NCBI GenBank assembly: GCA_016715765.1
Contig: JADJZJ010000006.1
Span: forward strand, 1 to 64,000
Source of the DNA: Opitutaceae bacterium
Lineage (GTDB): Bacteria; Verrucomicrobiota; Verrucomicrobiia; Opitutales; Opitutaceae
Direction of reading: 5' to 3'
DNA: 64,000 bases
In this document: one piece after another, positions 16,241 through 25,026 of the stretch
Layout of the letters: each line of letters opens with the position of its first letter
Position numbering within the stretch: the stretch's first letter is position 1
Program-made: the position numbers and the translations under genes
The notes under the pieces: generated by a model
The model's database searches: none
Seen by the model: the letters and a program-made list of their open reading frames with translations, nothing else
What the model was told of the DNA's origin: nothing

Positions 16241-19222
16241 TCATAGCGAAATGCGCTCGGCGGGGTCGGAGAGCTCGCGCCAGGAAGTGATCTGATAGGG
16301 CTGTTCGATGTAAGTGCCGATGCTGCCGACGGTGCGCAGGGCCGTGTCGTAGTCGAGGTTGGCCGGATGGTTGAAATAAACGGTCTTGGCGGACAAGGCG
16401 CCATAGAGTTCGCCATTGTAGCCGCTGTTCCATTTGTGGAGGTAGGCGTTGGGCAGGTAGACCAAGCCGTGATAGGGCTGCCAGGCCCAGAAATAGTGGT
16501 AACTGGAGGAATTGTAGGTGCTCGCGCTGGCAATGAGCATTTTGGCCGGGTTGAACGTCTGGTTGATGATTCCCCCGCCGGTGTTGGCGGTGCTGTTGCC
16601 GATGTAAAGCTGGCCGTTGAAATAGATCTCCAGCGAACCCGTGGGGGCGATGATGATGCGGCCCGAGTTGAGGTAGAGGATGCCCGAGACGTTCAGAATC
16701 ACGGGACCGACGATGGTGAGCACGTCCGTGGAGTCGTCCAGATATAGCCCGGCCGCGTTGGAGGAGGAGGAGCCGTAGACATAGGTGGCGGTGATATTGT
16801 ACACCGAAGGGCTGGTGGCGCCGGGGGTCCCTAAGGTGCGGGCGCCTTCATAGAGGCGCGTGCCGTTGCCTTCACTGTCGGGCAGGTCGGTGCCGGGGCC
16901 GGTGAGCGCGGCGTAGGAGGCGGGTGGCACGAACTGCGGCACGTAGGGATTGCTGAAGACACGCGCGGGATCGACCTTGGGCGAGGCCGCACTGTCGGGA
17001 CCCTTCACGACGGCGTTGCTGCCGAATGTCGTGGTGGTGGCGTTAACATAGCCCTTGATCACGGCCGTGCTGGAACTCGTGACCGCCGGGGCCGCAACCA
17101 CGGCGGAATAGCCCAGCAAGGAAGTGGACCAATAAGTGGCGTTGGGTGGGGCTTGATTGGTGTGCGCTGCGATGCAGCGATAAACAGTCTCGTTGGATGT
17201 CTTGTAAACCAGGTCGCCAACCTTGTAAGCGGCGGAAGCGGACCAGTTGGCGAAATCAGTGCCGATTTGCGTCCAATAGGAGGCATTGGGCGGTGCGCTG
17301 TTGGTGTGTGCCGCAGTGCAGCGATAGACGATCCCGTTGGCGGCGTTGAAAACGATGTCGCCCGGCTGATAAGCCGTGGCTGAAGACCAGGGAGAATAAT
17401 ACCGGCCGGTATGTTCCCAGTTGCTGCCGATGACGGTGGCACTGGCCGGAGCTTGGTTGGTATGCGCCGTTTTGCAGCGGTAGAAAAGTCCGGTGACGGG
17501 ATAAAAAACAATGTCGCCTATCCGATATCCGGTGGAGGAGTTCCAAGTGGATGGACCAACGCTGCCGACTTCCCAGTTATTGGGATTGGCTGGGTTGTTG
17601 CTCGTCGGCCCGGATCTGCATCGGTAAAGCATTCCACTGCTCTGACGTCCGCCCTCATCCGGAGGCTGATAGAACACGATGCTGCCCACCGCATAGGATA
17701 TTCCGGTCGTCCATCTTGGATAACCAACCAAGTCCGCCTGCCAGAGGCTGGCGTTTTCCGTCGTGTTGGTGGTCAAGTCACTCGTGTGAGCCGACACACA
17801 ACGAACATAGGCGCCGGAAGCGGTACTGACCAGTTCGTTGAGAGCATAGGCGGTCCCCGAACTCCAGGGCGTGGCGGCGGCCCAGTAGGTGCCAAGGTTG
17901 GTGAGCGGGGGGCGATTTGAGTGCGAACTGATGCATCGGTAGATTATGCCGGTAGGCGCGACGGCCAGATCGTCAATCGCATATGACTTTGCCGAGTTCC
18001 ATGTGGTATAGGGCATCTGCTGGAGCCAGTAGCCGGTGTCGGGTGGGGTCCTGTTACTGTGGCTGGAAATGCAACGATAGAGCTCCCCTGAGTAGACTAT
18101 GATATCACCGACCGAATAGTTACTTGAAGAGTTCCACGCTCGATATGAGGTGCGGGCAGGCGTCCAGTATGTTGTGTTGGCGCTGCCGGAAACGACCGGG
18201 GCTTGGTTTGAGTGGTCAACCAAGGCGCGGTAATATTGCCCCGTCGTGGGATAGTATACGACATCACCCGCGACATAAACGGTGGAGCCCGACCAGCGCA
18301 CCGGCTGCAGCGCGTTGGAGTTGTAGCTCTCGAGGGTGCCGCTGGAGGCGATGTTGATGCTGGTCGTGGCATTGGCGGCGCCGACCGCGTTGGGAAAGAG
18401 TGGGGCCGGGATGAAGTCCGCCCGCAACTGCGTCTTTTGCTCGGGATTGTTGCCAGGCAGGTTGGCCACGCCTTCGACATGAATCACGGGTGCGCCCGCC
18501 CAATACGTGGTGTTCGGCGGTGTCTGGCTGCTATGCCCGGTGATGCATTTGTAGAGCGTGCCCCCGTAAAGCGCGGTGTCGTTGGCGGAGTATGAAGCCG
18601 ACGAACTCCATGCGGCCGCGTTCGAGACCGCCCAGTAGGTGGCCTCGGGCGGGGTCTTGCCGGTGTGGGCCAGCAGGCAGCGGTAGACGACATTGTCGTA
18701 GGTGACGATGTCGTCGGCGGCATAGGGGGTGGAATTATTCCAGGCTCCGGGTGCGCTCACCCAGTTCGCGGTGGCATCGGACGGTGGCACCATGGAAGGA
18801 CCCGCCGCGCTGGTGCATTGATACCACTGGCCGCGATACCAGGCGGCGTAACCGGCCGAATAACTGGTCCCGCTGCGCCAGTTTGAGACATGGCGGTTGG
18901 TGACCAGGATTTTGACCGAGGCGGTTATGCCCATGCCGTAATTGGGCAGGGCGGGAGTGGACGCGGCGTTGAGGGTACGGGTGGCCTTTGACCCGCTGGT
19001 GGTCCATCCGGTCCAACTGCCGTTGTTCAGGGCGCTCATCGCCAGTTCCACTCCGGTTTCCGCCACCTGCATGCCCAACCCGGCATTGTAAGAACGCGCG
19101 CTCAGGTTCATGGCGCGGCTGCTGAGGGTGAGATAGGTGGTAACGGCAATGGCCAGTACCGCCACGAAGCACAGGGCGACGAGGACCACGGAGCCCCTTT
19201 TACTTTGTCGGGAGGAGACCAT
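16241..19222 (-). CDS. PilX-like pilus protein with about eleven carbohydrate-binding-like repeats
   Basis: The 993-residue protein begins with a PilX-type N-terminus (RGSVVLVALCFVAVLAIAVTTYL and VAETGVELAMSAL). From about residue 110 to 710 it carries about eleven repeats of 40-55 residues with the pattern W-x(3,4)-Y-x(3)-D-x(5)-G-x(2)-Y-x-C-x(3)-H-x(3,4)-P-x(4)-Y-W, for example AWNNSTPYAADDIVTY and YRCIAAHTNQAPPNATYW. The pattern resembles small CBM5/12-type chitin-binding modules. The final ~280 residues, containing VLTIVGPVILNVSGILYLNSG, look like a beta-helical domain also seen in other PilX-like proteins. The start overlaps the stop of the PilW-like gene by one base. A surface adhesin or glycan-binding pilus tip is inferred. 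Confidence 0.75.
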   Translation of the reverse strand: MVSSRQSKRGSVVLVALCFVAVLAIAVTTYLTLSSRAMNLSARSYNAGLGMQVAETGVELAMSALNNGSWTGWTTSGSKATRTLNAASTPALPNYGMGITASVKILVTNRHVSNWRSGTSYSAGYAAWYRGQWYQCTSAAGPSMVPPSDATANWVSAPGAWNNSTPYAADDIVTYDNVVYRCLLAHTGKTPPEATYWAVSNAAAWSSSASYSANDTALYGGTLYKCITGHSSQTPPNTTYWAGAPVIHVEGVANLPGNNPEQKTQLRADFIPAPLFPNAVGAANATTSINIASSGTLESYNSNALQPVRWSGSTVYVAGDVVYYPTTGQYYRALVDHSNQAPVVSGSANTTYWTPARTSYRAWNSSSNYSVGDIIVYSGELYRCISSHSNRTPPDTGYWLQQMPYTTWNSAKSYAIDDLAVAPTGIIYRCISSHSNRPPLTNLGTYWAAATPWSSGTAYALNELVSTASGAYVRCVSAHTSDLTTNTTENASLWQADLVGYPRWTTGISYAVGSIVFYQPPDEGGRQSSGMLYRCRSGPTSNNPANPNNWEVGSVGPSTWNSSTGYRIGDIVFYPVTGLFYRCKTAHTNQAPASATVIGSNWEHTGRYYSPWSSATAYQPGDIVFNAANGIVYRCTAAHTNSAPPNASYWTQIGTDFANWSASAAYKVGDLVYKTSNETVYRCIAAHTNQAPPNATYWSTSLLGYSAVVAAPAVTSSSTAVIKGYVNATTTTFGSNAVVKGPDSAASPKVDPARVFSNPYVPQFVPPASYAALTGPGTDLPDSEGNGTRLYEGARTLGTPGATSPSVYNITATYVYGSSSSNAAGLYLDDSTDVLTIVGPVILNVSGILYLNSGRIIIAPTGSLEIYFNGQLYIGNSTANTGGGIINQTFNPAKMLIASASTYNSSSYHYFWAWQPYHGLVYLPNAYLHKWNSGYNGELYGALSAKTVYFNHPANLDYDTALRTVGSIGTYIEQPYQITSWRELSDPAERISL

Positions 19223-19812
19223 CAGTCGGACCAGGTCTTGTTGCGCAGGGTCAGGCGGGGCGAATTTCCCTGGAGAACCGGGGTCCGGGTGCCGTTGGCG
19301 CTGTTGCCGGTCTGTGAACGGAAATCCACCGCGACTTTCTTGATGCTGGTAATCTTATTGGTGAAATCGGTCACGCGGCTATCGTTGGCGTCATAATAGG
19401 TGAAGTCAAAATCCAGCAGGTTGGTGAGCAGGACCACGGGGGTGCCGTCCGCGGGAGCGGTGCGTGTAACGCTGCCCGCAGGTATGCTGACGCCACTGAC
19501 CGTGGTGGCGCTGGGGTAATAATGATAGGCCGCAGTGGTCGTGCCCGAACTTGCCACAATCGAGAAAGTGACCGCCGAAACGCTGGGGGCGGTGTCGTCA
19601 GGAAAGCCGGACGCCAGCCGCACGTCACGGGCGAAGTACGCCAGGGCACGACGCGATTCGGATTCGAGCTGTTGCTGATTGGTCAGGCGGTTCAGATTGC
19701 GGCCCAGAAAACTGAAAGTTGAGAGCACCCCGGTCATGACGATGAGCGAAAGGCTCATGCCCACGAGCAACTCCACGAGGGTGAAACCGGCATGGGATGG
19801 GTGGCGAAGCAT
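19222..19812 (-). CDS. PilW-like minor pseudopilin
   Basis: The start MLRHPSHAGFTLVELLVGMSLSLIVMTG at 19812 gives a canonical prepilin peptide (G-FTLVE) directly after a short basic leader; longer frames upstream overlap the PilV-like gene and are not needed. The hydrophobic helix is followed by SESRRALAYFARDVRLASGF, common in PilW/GspJ-like proteins, and a beta-rich C-terminal domain. It has 196 residues. It lies two bases after the PilV-like gene and one base before the PilX-like gene, so all three are cotranscribed. Confidence 0.85.
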   Translation of the reverse strand: MLRHPSHAGFTLVELLVGMSLSLIVMTGVLSTFSFLGRNLNRLTNQQQLESESRRALAYFARDVRLASGFPDDTAPSVSAVTFSIVASSGTTTAAYHYYPSATTVSGVSIPAGSVTRTAPADGTPVVLLTNLLDFDFTYYDANDSRVTDFTNKITSIKKVAVDFRSQTGNSANGTRTPVLQGNSPRLTLRNKTWSD

Positions 19813-19814
19813 GG

Positions 19815-20480
19815 TCACGAGCGCTGGAGGGTCTGGTTGAGCCCGTATTTGCCGAAATAGGCCGACTTCACCCGGGTGTAGGTGCGGGATGTGATGCCGC
19901 TCGGTTTCACGGTCCAGGTGAGGGTAAAGGTGACCTCGCGCAGGTTGGTGGCACCTGAGACATTGGCCACCTGGCGTGACAGCGCAAAAGTGGCGCCAAA
20001 AGCGATGTTGGTGTCGGACATGACACCAAACTCCTCCATCGTCGCCGGGCGCCAGAAGGCCGTGTTGGTGACGCCCTTGTTGGTGTGGGCGGCCGTGCAG
20101 TAATACCAGGTGTTGCTGCTGCTGGCGACGTCGCCAATCGCGTAAGCCGTGGAAGAATTCCACGCCTTCCGGAACTGCTCGTCGATGGTCACCGTGGTGG
20201 GGCCGGCAGCGAGACCGACAATATCATTCGAGCTGCTGGAAGTGTCCCAAGGAAGGAAACGCAGGTTTTCGATCTCCTGATCCAGGATCTGCGCCGCCAG
20301 GGTCTGCCTGCGGGCGGTGGCGAGCATTTCCGAGCCGATGGTGACCGCCTGGATCAGGCCCATCAGTCCGACGACCAGAATGGTCGCCCCCATCATCACA
20401 TCGATGATGCTGAAGCCTGCGGAATTATGGCGGCGTAGTCGCACGATAGGGAACTGTGACCTGTTGCGGTCACTAAGCAA
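19815..20480 (-). CDS. PilV-like minor pseudopilin with one embedded carbohydrate-binding-like repeat
   Basis: The 221-residue protein has a prepilin signature SAGFSIIDVMMGATILVVGLMGL near residue 21, with Asp at the +5 position where most pilins have Glu. About residue 105-145 it contains a module of the same kind as those in the PilX-like gene (KAWNSSTAYAIGDVASSS and YYCTAAHTNKG). The rest is a beta-rich pilin domain. It is the first gene of the minor-pilin set, followed closely by the PilW- and PilX-like genes. Confidence 0.8.
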   Translation of the reverse strand: MLSDRNRSQFPIVRLRRHNSAGFSIIDVMMGATILVVGLMGLIQAVTIGSEMLATARRQTLAAQILDQEIENLRFLPWDTSSSSNDIVGLAAGPTTVTIDEQFRKAWNSSTAYAIGDVASSSNTWYYCTAAHTNKGVTNTAFWRPATMEEFGVMSDTNIAFGATFALSRQVANVSGATNLREVTFTLTWTVKPSGITSRTYTRVKSAYFGKYGLNQTLQRS

Positions 20481-20561
20481 TCGCGACCCGATTGCGACAA
20501 GCCCGGAGTGGCCGGTGGGGGCTCAAGGCTCATGCGGAACCATGCGGCATGGGATCGGAAA

Positions 20562-20777
20562 TGCAGGGCGGGGTCTCCTCCTTCGCCGGGCCTACGGAGG
20601 ACAGGTCCGAACCCCGCCATTTAGATTTCCACGCTGAATTCCATCGTTCTCTTTCTCGTAATCGTTCTCGTTCTCGACGCGCACTTTCCAAACCGAGAAA
20701 GAGAAAGATTAAGAGAACGAGAAAGATTGGATTCTAGCCGGAGAAAGGAAGGCGGGGATCGGAATCCCCGCCCTACA
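20562..20777. repeat. Composite palindromic element (GTAG-REP ends, GAGAAAGA core)
   Basis: The ends are TGCAGGGCGGGGTCTCC and GGAATCCCCGCCCTACA. The core is an inverted pair of the purine family: CTCTTTCTCGTAATCG against GAGAAAGAGAAAGATT. Elements of the same layout lie at 33332-33517, 48001-48182 and 60102-60263. It fills most of the 310-base gap between PilV-like and phhA. Confidence 0.8.
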
Positions 20778-20790
20778 TTGCAATCCCAGG

Positions 20791-21597
20791 TCAAAGCAGC
20801 CGGTGCGCCTGCGCCCAGCGGACGAATTCCGCCTCGAGCTCGTCAAACGAGCCGGTGACGAAGAGCGGGTCCTGAAAATGCCAGATGTCGTAGGGCTGGG
20901 CCGCGATGCGCTCGGGCACGGCGGGAAGCTTCGTCACCTGGTCGGTCAGGCTGTGCAGGGTCTCACCCGAGGAGGAGATGATGCCGTTGCCATAGATGCG
21001 CAGGCCGCCGGGATTCCGGATCAGCCCGAATTCGACGGTGAACCAATAGATGCGGGTCAGCCCCTCCTCGACGGCGGGGTCGGTGCAGGCGAGGGCCGCC
21101 TGGCCGATCTTCTGGTAAAAGTCGGCAAAGCGCGGGTGCATGATCATCGGCGTGTGGCCGAAGATGTCGTGAAAGCAGTCGGGAGCGGGCGTGTAGTCGA
21201 GTTCGTGGCGGCCGCGGACGTAATCGGTGCAGGGAAAAATGCGGCGGGCAAGGTAGCCGAAGAAGTCGTGCGCATCCAGGAGCCCGGGCGTGCGCGCCAG
21301 CCGCCAGCCGGTCGCGCGGGCCAGCCGGGCCGAGACGGCGGCGAGGGCGGGGATGCGGTCGGATTCCAGCGCAAGGGCCGCGAGCCCGGTGAGAAACTCG
21401 TCCGCCGCCCGGCCGGGCAACAGTTCTACCTGGCGCGCGTACAGGTCGCGCCAGACGGACTGTTCCTCAGTGGTATAGTCAGGATAGGGGCATTCGTCAC
21501 CCACGGGCAGCGGGGCGTTGAGCTTGTGCGGGATGCAACGCGGATCGTCGCCTGGGCCGGGCGGATTCGATGGCGTCGAAACAATGGGTGTGGGCAT
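20791..21597 (-). CDS. phhA: Phenylalanine 4-monooxygenase
   Basis: This pterin-dependent enzyme hydroxylates phenylalanine to tyrosine. The iron ligands are visible in CFHDIFGHTPM (two His) and YWFTVEFGL (Glu). Other family segments are HDFFGYLARRIFPCTDYVR, GLRIYGNGIISS and DIWHFQDPLFVTGSF. The length of 268 residues is normal for the monomeric bacterial enzyme, which lacks the regulatory ACT domain. It is divergent from the FAH-family gene and starts the phenylalanine/tyrosine catabolic group. No pterin-carbinolamine dehydratase gene is present in the window. Confidence 0.95.
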   Translation of the reverse strand: MPTPIVSTPSNPPGPGDDPRCIPHKLNAPLPVGDECPYPDYTTEEQSVWRDLYARQVELLPGRAADEFLTGLAALALESDRIPALAAVSARLARATGWRLARTPGLLDAHDFFGYLARRIFPCTDYVRGRHELDYTPAPDCFHDIFGHTPMIMHPRFADFYQKIGQAALACTDPAVEEGLTRIYWFTVEFGLIRNPGGLRIYGNGIISSSGETLHSLTDQVTKLPAVPERIAAQPYDIWHFQDPLFVTGSFDELEAEFVRWAQAHRLL

Positions 21598-21782
21598 CGG
21601 CGGCGGGGTGGGGTGGGCGGGCGCGGGGTACGCCCTTTCGAGGCGCGATGGTAACAGCGGCGTTGGCGCCGGGCCATCGCCCTAATGGCGTAATATACCG
21701 CAAGTCCCCGCGCGGTCGGCGGATTTTTGCTTCGCCCCGCTGCGAGCCTCGCCCAGCATGAAGGCACCAAACCAACCGGACC

Positions 21783-22709
21783 ATGCGCCTCGCCACCATT
21801 TTGCCCCGCGCCAGTGTCGAACCTGTTGTTGTCGCCGCCGCCCCGGACGGCTCATGGATCGAGTTGGCGGGGCTCGCCGGCCGTCCCATGTCCCGGCTGG
21901 AGGACGGCCTGCCGTGGGTGCTCGCCCACACCGCGCACCTTACAGCCCGCGCCGCGGCGTGGGCCGGGCCGCGTTACCGCGAGAGCGAGTTTTCCTATCT
22001 GCCGCCGGTGATGCGCCCGCCTTCCATCCGGGATTTCTACGCCTTCGAGCAGCACGTGAAGACCTGCCGGGCGCAACGCGGCCTCGAGATCCCGCCGGCC
22101 TGGTACGAACTGCCGGTGTTTTATTTCACCAACCCGAGCGCCCTCTGCGGCCACGGGACGGACGTGTGGGCCCCGGCCGGCTCGCAGGAACTCGATTACG
22201 AGCTCGAGCTCGGCATCGTGATCGGCCGCGCCGGCCGCGACATCCCGGTGGCGCAGGCGTGGGATCACGTGGCCGGGTTCACCATCCTCAACGATTTCAG
22301 CGCCCGCGATCTGCAGCGCCGGGAGGTGCCCGTGGGTCTCGGACCCGCGAAGAGCAAGGACTTCGCCACCGGTCTCGGCCCCGCCCTCGTCACGCGCGAC
22401 GAATGCGCCGACCGCATCAGCGGCGAGAAGCTCACCCTGGCGATGTGCGCGCGCGTCAACGGCCGCGAGCTCTCCCGCGGCACCACGGCGAGCCTGCATC
22501 ATTCCATTCCCCGCCTCGTGGCCCAGGCTGCCCGTGATGCGGAGCTCCATCCCGGCGACATCCTCGGCACGGGGACCGTCGGCACCGGCTGCATCCTCGA
22601 ACTCGGTCCGGAAAACACCGGCGGCTGGCTCAAGCCCGGCGACGTGGTGGAACTCGAGATCGAACGCCTCGGCGTGCTGCGCCACCGCATCGTGGCGCGG
22701 CCGAAGTAG
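21783..22709 (+). CDS. Fumarylacetoacetate hydrolase-family protein
   Basis: The 308-residue protein has the FAH fold: RPPSIRDFYAFEQHV, FYFTNPSALCGHG, the metal-site segment LDYELELGIVIGRAGRD, NDFSARDLQRREV, KSKDFATGLGPALVT and a C-terminal GTGTVGTGCILELGPENTGGWLKPGD. The metal-binding acidic residues are in YELELG and NDFSARD. In this cluster it most likely splits fumarylacetoacetate into fumarate and acetoacetate, the last step of homogentisate catabolism. The family also includes acylpyruvases, so the substrate is inferred from context. Confidence 0.85.
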   Translation: MRLATILPRASVEPVVVAAAPDGSWIELAGLAGRPMSRLEDGLPWVLAHTAHLTARAAAWAGPRYRESEFSYLPPVMRPPSIRDFYAFEQHVKTCRAQRGLEIPPAWYELPVFYFTNPSALCGHGTDVWAPAGSQELDYELELGIVIGRAGRDIPVAQAWDHVAGFTILNDFSARDLQRREVPVGLGPAKSKDFATGLGPALVTRDECADRISGEKLTLAMCARVNGRELSRGTTASLHHSIPRLVAQAARDAELHPGDILGTGTVGTGCILELGPENTGGWLKPGDVVELEIERLGVLRHRIVARPK

Positions 22710-22730
22710 GAGGCCGCCGTCGCAGCGGCG

Positions 22731-22900
22731 GAACGCTGAACGTCGAACTTTGAACGCTGAAGGTTAAGCCGTTGCGCAGGTAGCTACGAGCGTGAGCGAG
22801 TGGGCCACACGCTGCGTACGCCAAAACTCCACTCGCTCACGCTCGTAGCTACCATCCGGACTTCAGCGTTGGGCGTTAAACGTTCAGCGTTCGGCGTTCC
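22731..22900. repeat. Nested inverted repeat: GTAGCTACGAG hairpin inside GAACG arms
   Basis: The outer arms are GAACGCTGAACGTCGAAC (22731 on) and GTTAAACGTTCAGCGTTC (ending 22900). Inside lies GTAGCTACGAGCGTGAGCGA (22780 on) with its inverse ending CGCTCGTAGCTAC (22852). The same nesting recurs at 41361-41517. Confidence 0.8.
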
Positions 22901-22925
22901 CGCGCCCCGCGCGGGCCGGGCCGAT

Positions 22926-23567
22926 TCACCGGTTCAGCAGCGCGGCGACGCGGGTGCGCCCGCGCACGCTGAGCTTGGCGAAGATGGCGGCGAGCTGCGT
23001 CTTGATGGTGAGGGGACTGCGCCGCAGCTCGGCGGCGATCTCGGCCGTGCGCATGCCCTCGCGCACGCGCATCGCGACCTCGCGTTCGCGTTCGGACAGG
23101 CGGGCGAGCAGGGCGACGGCCCCGGGGGAGAGCGGCCGGTGCCGGTCGCCGCGCGGGCGGCGGTAATCGAGCTGGATGTGAAAGGCCGGCGGCGTGCCCG
23201 GACCGCCGGGCGTGTGCAATTTGATCCGCGCGTGCAGTCCGCGCGCATGGTCGCTCACCACGCGCGGCTGGGCGGTGATTTCGGAGCCGGTGGCATGGTC
23301 GGCGGCGAGCGCGAGACAGGCATTGGCGAGACCGGGCGGCAGGGCGAAGGCGTCGCGCACGCGCAGGGCGGCCGCCTTGCGTTCGCCGTGATTCCACACG
23401 GCACAGGCCCGCGCGGCCTCCACGTTGAACCACAGCGGCTGCAGCGCGCGGTCGAGCAGCAGCAGCCCGACCGGCACGTCCTCCAGCATGGTTTCGTAAT
23501 GGGCGAGGCGCAGCGCGGCGCCTTCCGGCGGGGGTGTCGCAGGACGGGAGGACATGCTGCGCAACAT
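22926..23567 (-). CDS. PAS-LuxR transcriptional regulator
   Basis: The 213-residue protein has an N-terminal PAS-like segment (YETMLEDVPVGLLLLDRALQPLWFN) and a C-terminal LuxR/GerE helix-turn-helix (LSEREREVAMRVREGMRTAE, IAAELRRSPLTIKTQLAAIF). Two starts are possible (23567 and 23555), with the same domains. It is transcribed divergently from hpd and lies between the FAH-family gene and hpd, so it probably controls the tyrosine-degradation genes; the effector is unknown. Confidence 0.75.
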   Translation of the reverse strand: MLRSMSSRPATPPPEGAALRLAHYETMLEDVPVGLLLLDRALQPLWFNVEAARACAVWNHGERKAAALRVRDAFALPPGLANACLALAADHATGSEITAQPRVVSDHARGLHARIKLHTPGGPGTPPAFHIQLDYRRPRGDRHRPLSPGAVALLARLSEREREVAMRVREGMRTAEIAAELRRSPLTIKTQLAAIFAKLSVRGRTRVAALLNR

Positions 23568-23666
23568 ACAATCCTGCCGCCCGAGCACAAGCCGCGGCTT
23601 ACTCCCTTTGGCTGATGGACCCGGCGCAAGGTCGCGGTTAGATTGCGGGCACCCCGCCACACCCAC

Positions 23667-24779
23667 ATGAGCACGACATTTTTTGAAAAGCCCGCTGCGT
23701 CCAAAACGACCGCCAATCCCCTCGGCCTGCGCGGGGTCGATCACATCGAGTTCATCGTCGATGACGCCGACCAGTGGCGCGATTTCTTCCGCGACAAATT
23801 CGGCATGGCAACGCGCTTCTACGCCGATGAGTCCACGGGCGTGAAGGGCCGCCGCGCCCACGTGGTGGGGCAGGGGCGCATCAATTTCATCGTCGCCGAG
23901 CCCCAGGGCCGCGGCCCCGAGGCGGACTTCATGCGCTGGCACCTCGACCGGCACGGCTGCGGCGTGCGCGACGTGGCCTTCCGCGTGAAGGATGCGCGCC
24001 ACGCCCTCACCGAGGCGGTGCGCCGCGGGGCGAAACAGGTGCGGGCGCTCGACGAGCACGCCGAGTTCAACGGCGCCGCCATCGCCACCTACGGCGATAC
24101 CATCCATACCTTTATCGAGCGCAAACCGCACACCGGCTTCGCCCCCGGCTACCAGCCCGTGCCGGGCGTGGTGGAGGACGGCGACATCCACTTCGCGATG
24201 ATTGACCACGTCGTCGCCAACGTGGAACACATGGATGAGTGGGTGAAGTTCTACGAGGAGGTCTTCGGCTTCGACCTCTTCATGCACTTCGACATCAACA
24301 CCGGTCGCAGCGCCCTGATGTCGAAGGTCGTGAGCCCGACCGACGGCTGGGTGAAGCTCCCGATCAACGAGCCCTCCTCCGCGAATTCGCAGATCCAGGA
24401 ATTCCTCGACCAGTACCGCGGCCCCGGCGTGCAGCACATCGCGCTGCTCACCCCCGACATCATGCGGACCGTCGCCGAGATGCGGCGCATGGGGCAGGAT
24501 TTCCTCGACGTGCCCGACACCTATTACGACGCGGAATTCGACGCCCGCATCGGCGCCATCGAGGAGGACAAGGAGGAACTCAAGCGCCTCAAGATCCTCG
24601 TGGACCGCGATCATGACGGCTACCTGCTGCAGCTCTTCACCAAGTGCGTCTTCACCCGCCCCACGCTCTTCTTCGAGGTCATCCAGCGCCGCGGCCGCGC
24701 CCTCGGTTTCGGCGAGGGCAACTTCCGCGCCCTCTTCGAGGCCATCGAACGCGAACAGGCCCGGAGGGGGACGTTGTGA
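23667..24779 (+). CDS. hpd: 4-hydroxyphenylpyruvate dioxygenase
   Basis: HPD converts 4-hydroxyphenylpyruvate to homogentisate. The start ATG at 23667 is preferred to an in-frame GTG at 23643 because it gives the usual N-terminus before GLRGVDHIEFIVDDADQWRDFF. The iron ligands appear as His in MIDHVVANV, His in VQHIALLT and Glu in FFEVIQRRG. The C-terminal segment NFRALFEAIEREQARRG is typical. The 370-residue length is normal. Downstream hmgA uses its product. Confidence 0.95.
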   Translation: MSTTFFEKPAASKTTANPLGLRGVDHIEFIVDDADQWRDFFRDKFGMATRFYADESTGVKGRRAHVVGQGRINFIVAEPQGRGPEADFMRWHLDRHGCGVRDVAFRVKDARHALTEAVRRGAKQVRALDEHAEFNGAAIATYGDTIHTFIERKPHTGFAPGYQPVPGVVEDGDIHFAMIDHVVANVEHMDEWVKFYEEVFGFDLFMHFDINTGRSALMSKVVSPTDGWVKLPINEPSSANSQIQEFLDQYRGPGVQHIALLTPDIMRTVAEMRRMGQDFLDVPDTYYDAEFDARIGAIEEDKEELKRLKILVDRDHDGYLLQLFTKCVFTRPTLFFEVIQRRGRALGFGEGNFRALFEAIEREQARRGTL

Positions 24780-25020
24780 GGGAGTAGCGAGTAGCGGGTA
24801 GTGAGTAGCGAGTAGCAGGCTTATCCACATGAAAGACACCGGACACGGTAGTTTGCCAATGGTAGGGTCCGGCCTCCGGACGGGCCGCAAGACGCTGAGC
24901 CTGCCGAACCACCCGTCCGGAGGCCGGGTGCTACCCATCTATCCTCCACTCGCTCACGCTCGTAGCCACAGTCAATCCGCAATGGCCAATAGCCAATAAG
25001 CCATAACCAATAAGCAATTT
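24779..25020. repeat. Short tandem-word repeats between hpd and hmgA
   Basis: At about 24781-24818 GAGTAGCGAGTAGCGGGTAG is repeated with small changes. At 24945-24968 stands a half-copy of the GTAGCTACGAG family in reverse orientation. At 24976-25015 there is a CAATAGCCAATAAGCCATAA array, whose inverse lies at 35372-35408. No gene is seen in this gap. Confidence 0.65.
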
Positions 25021-25026
25021 TCCCCC

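Noticed and set aside
24781..24818. Regular GAGTAGC repeats that might suggest a CRISPR array.
   Set aside because: The words are 7-10 bases long with no spacers, and no cas genes are present; they fit the short-word repeats found throughout the window.
22926..24938. A minus-strand frame of 670 codons covering the LuxR-type regulator and the region opposite hpd.
   Set aside because: Only the last 213 codons show family features; the rest is antisense to hpd, whose iron-ligand motifs are clear.
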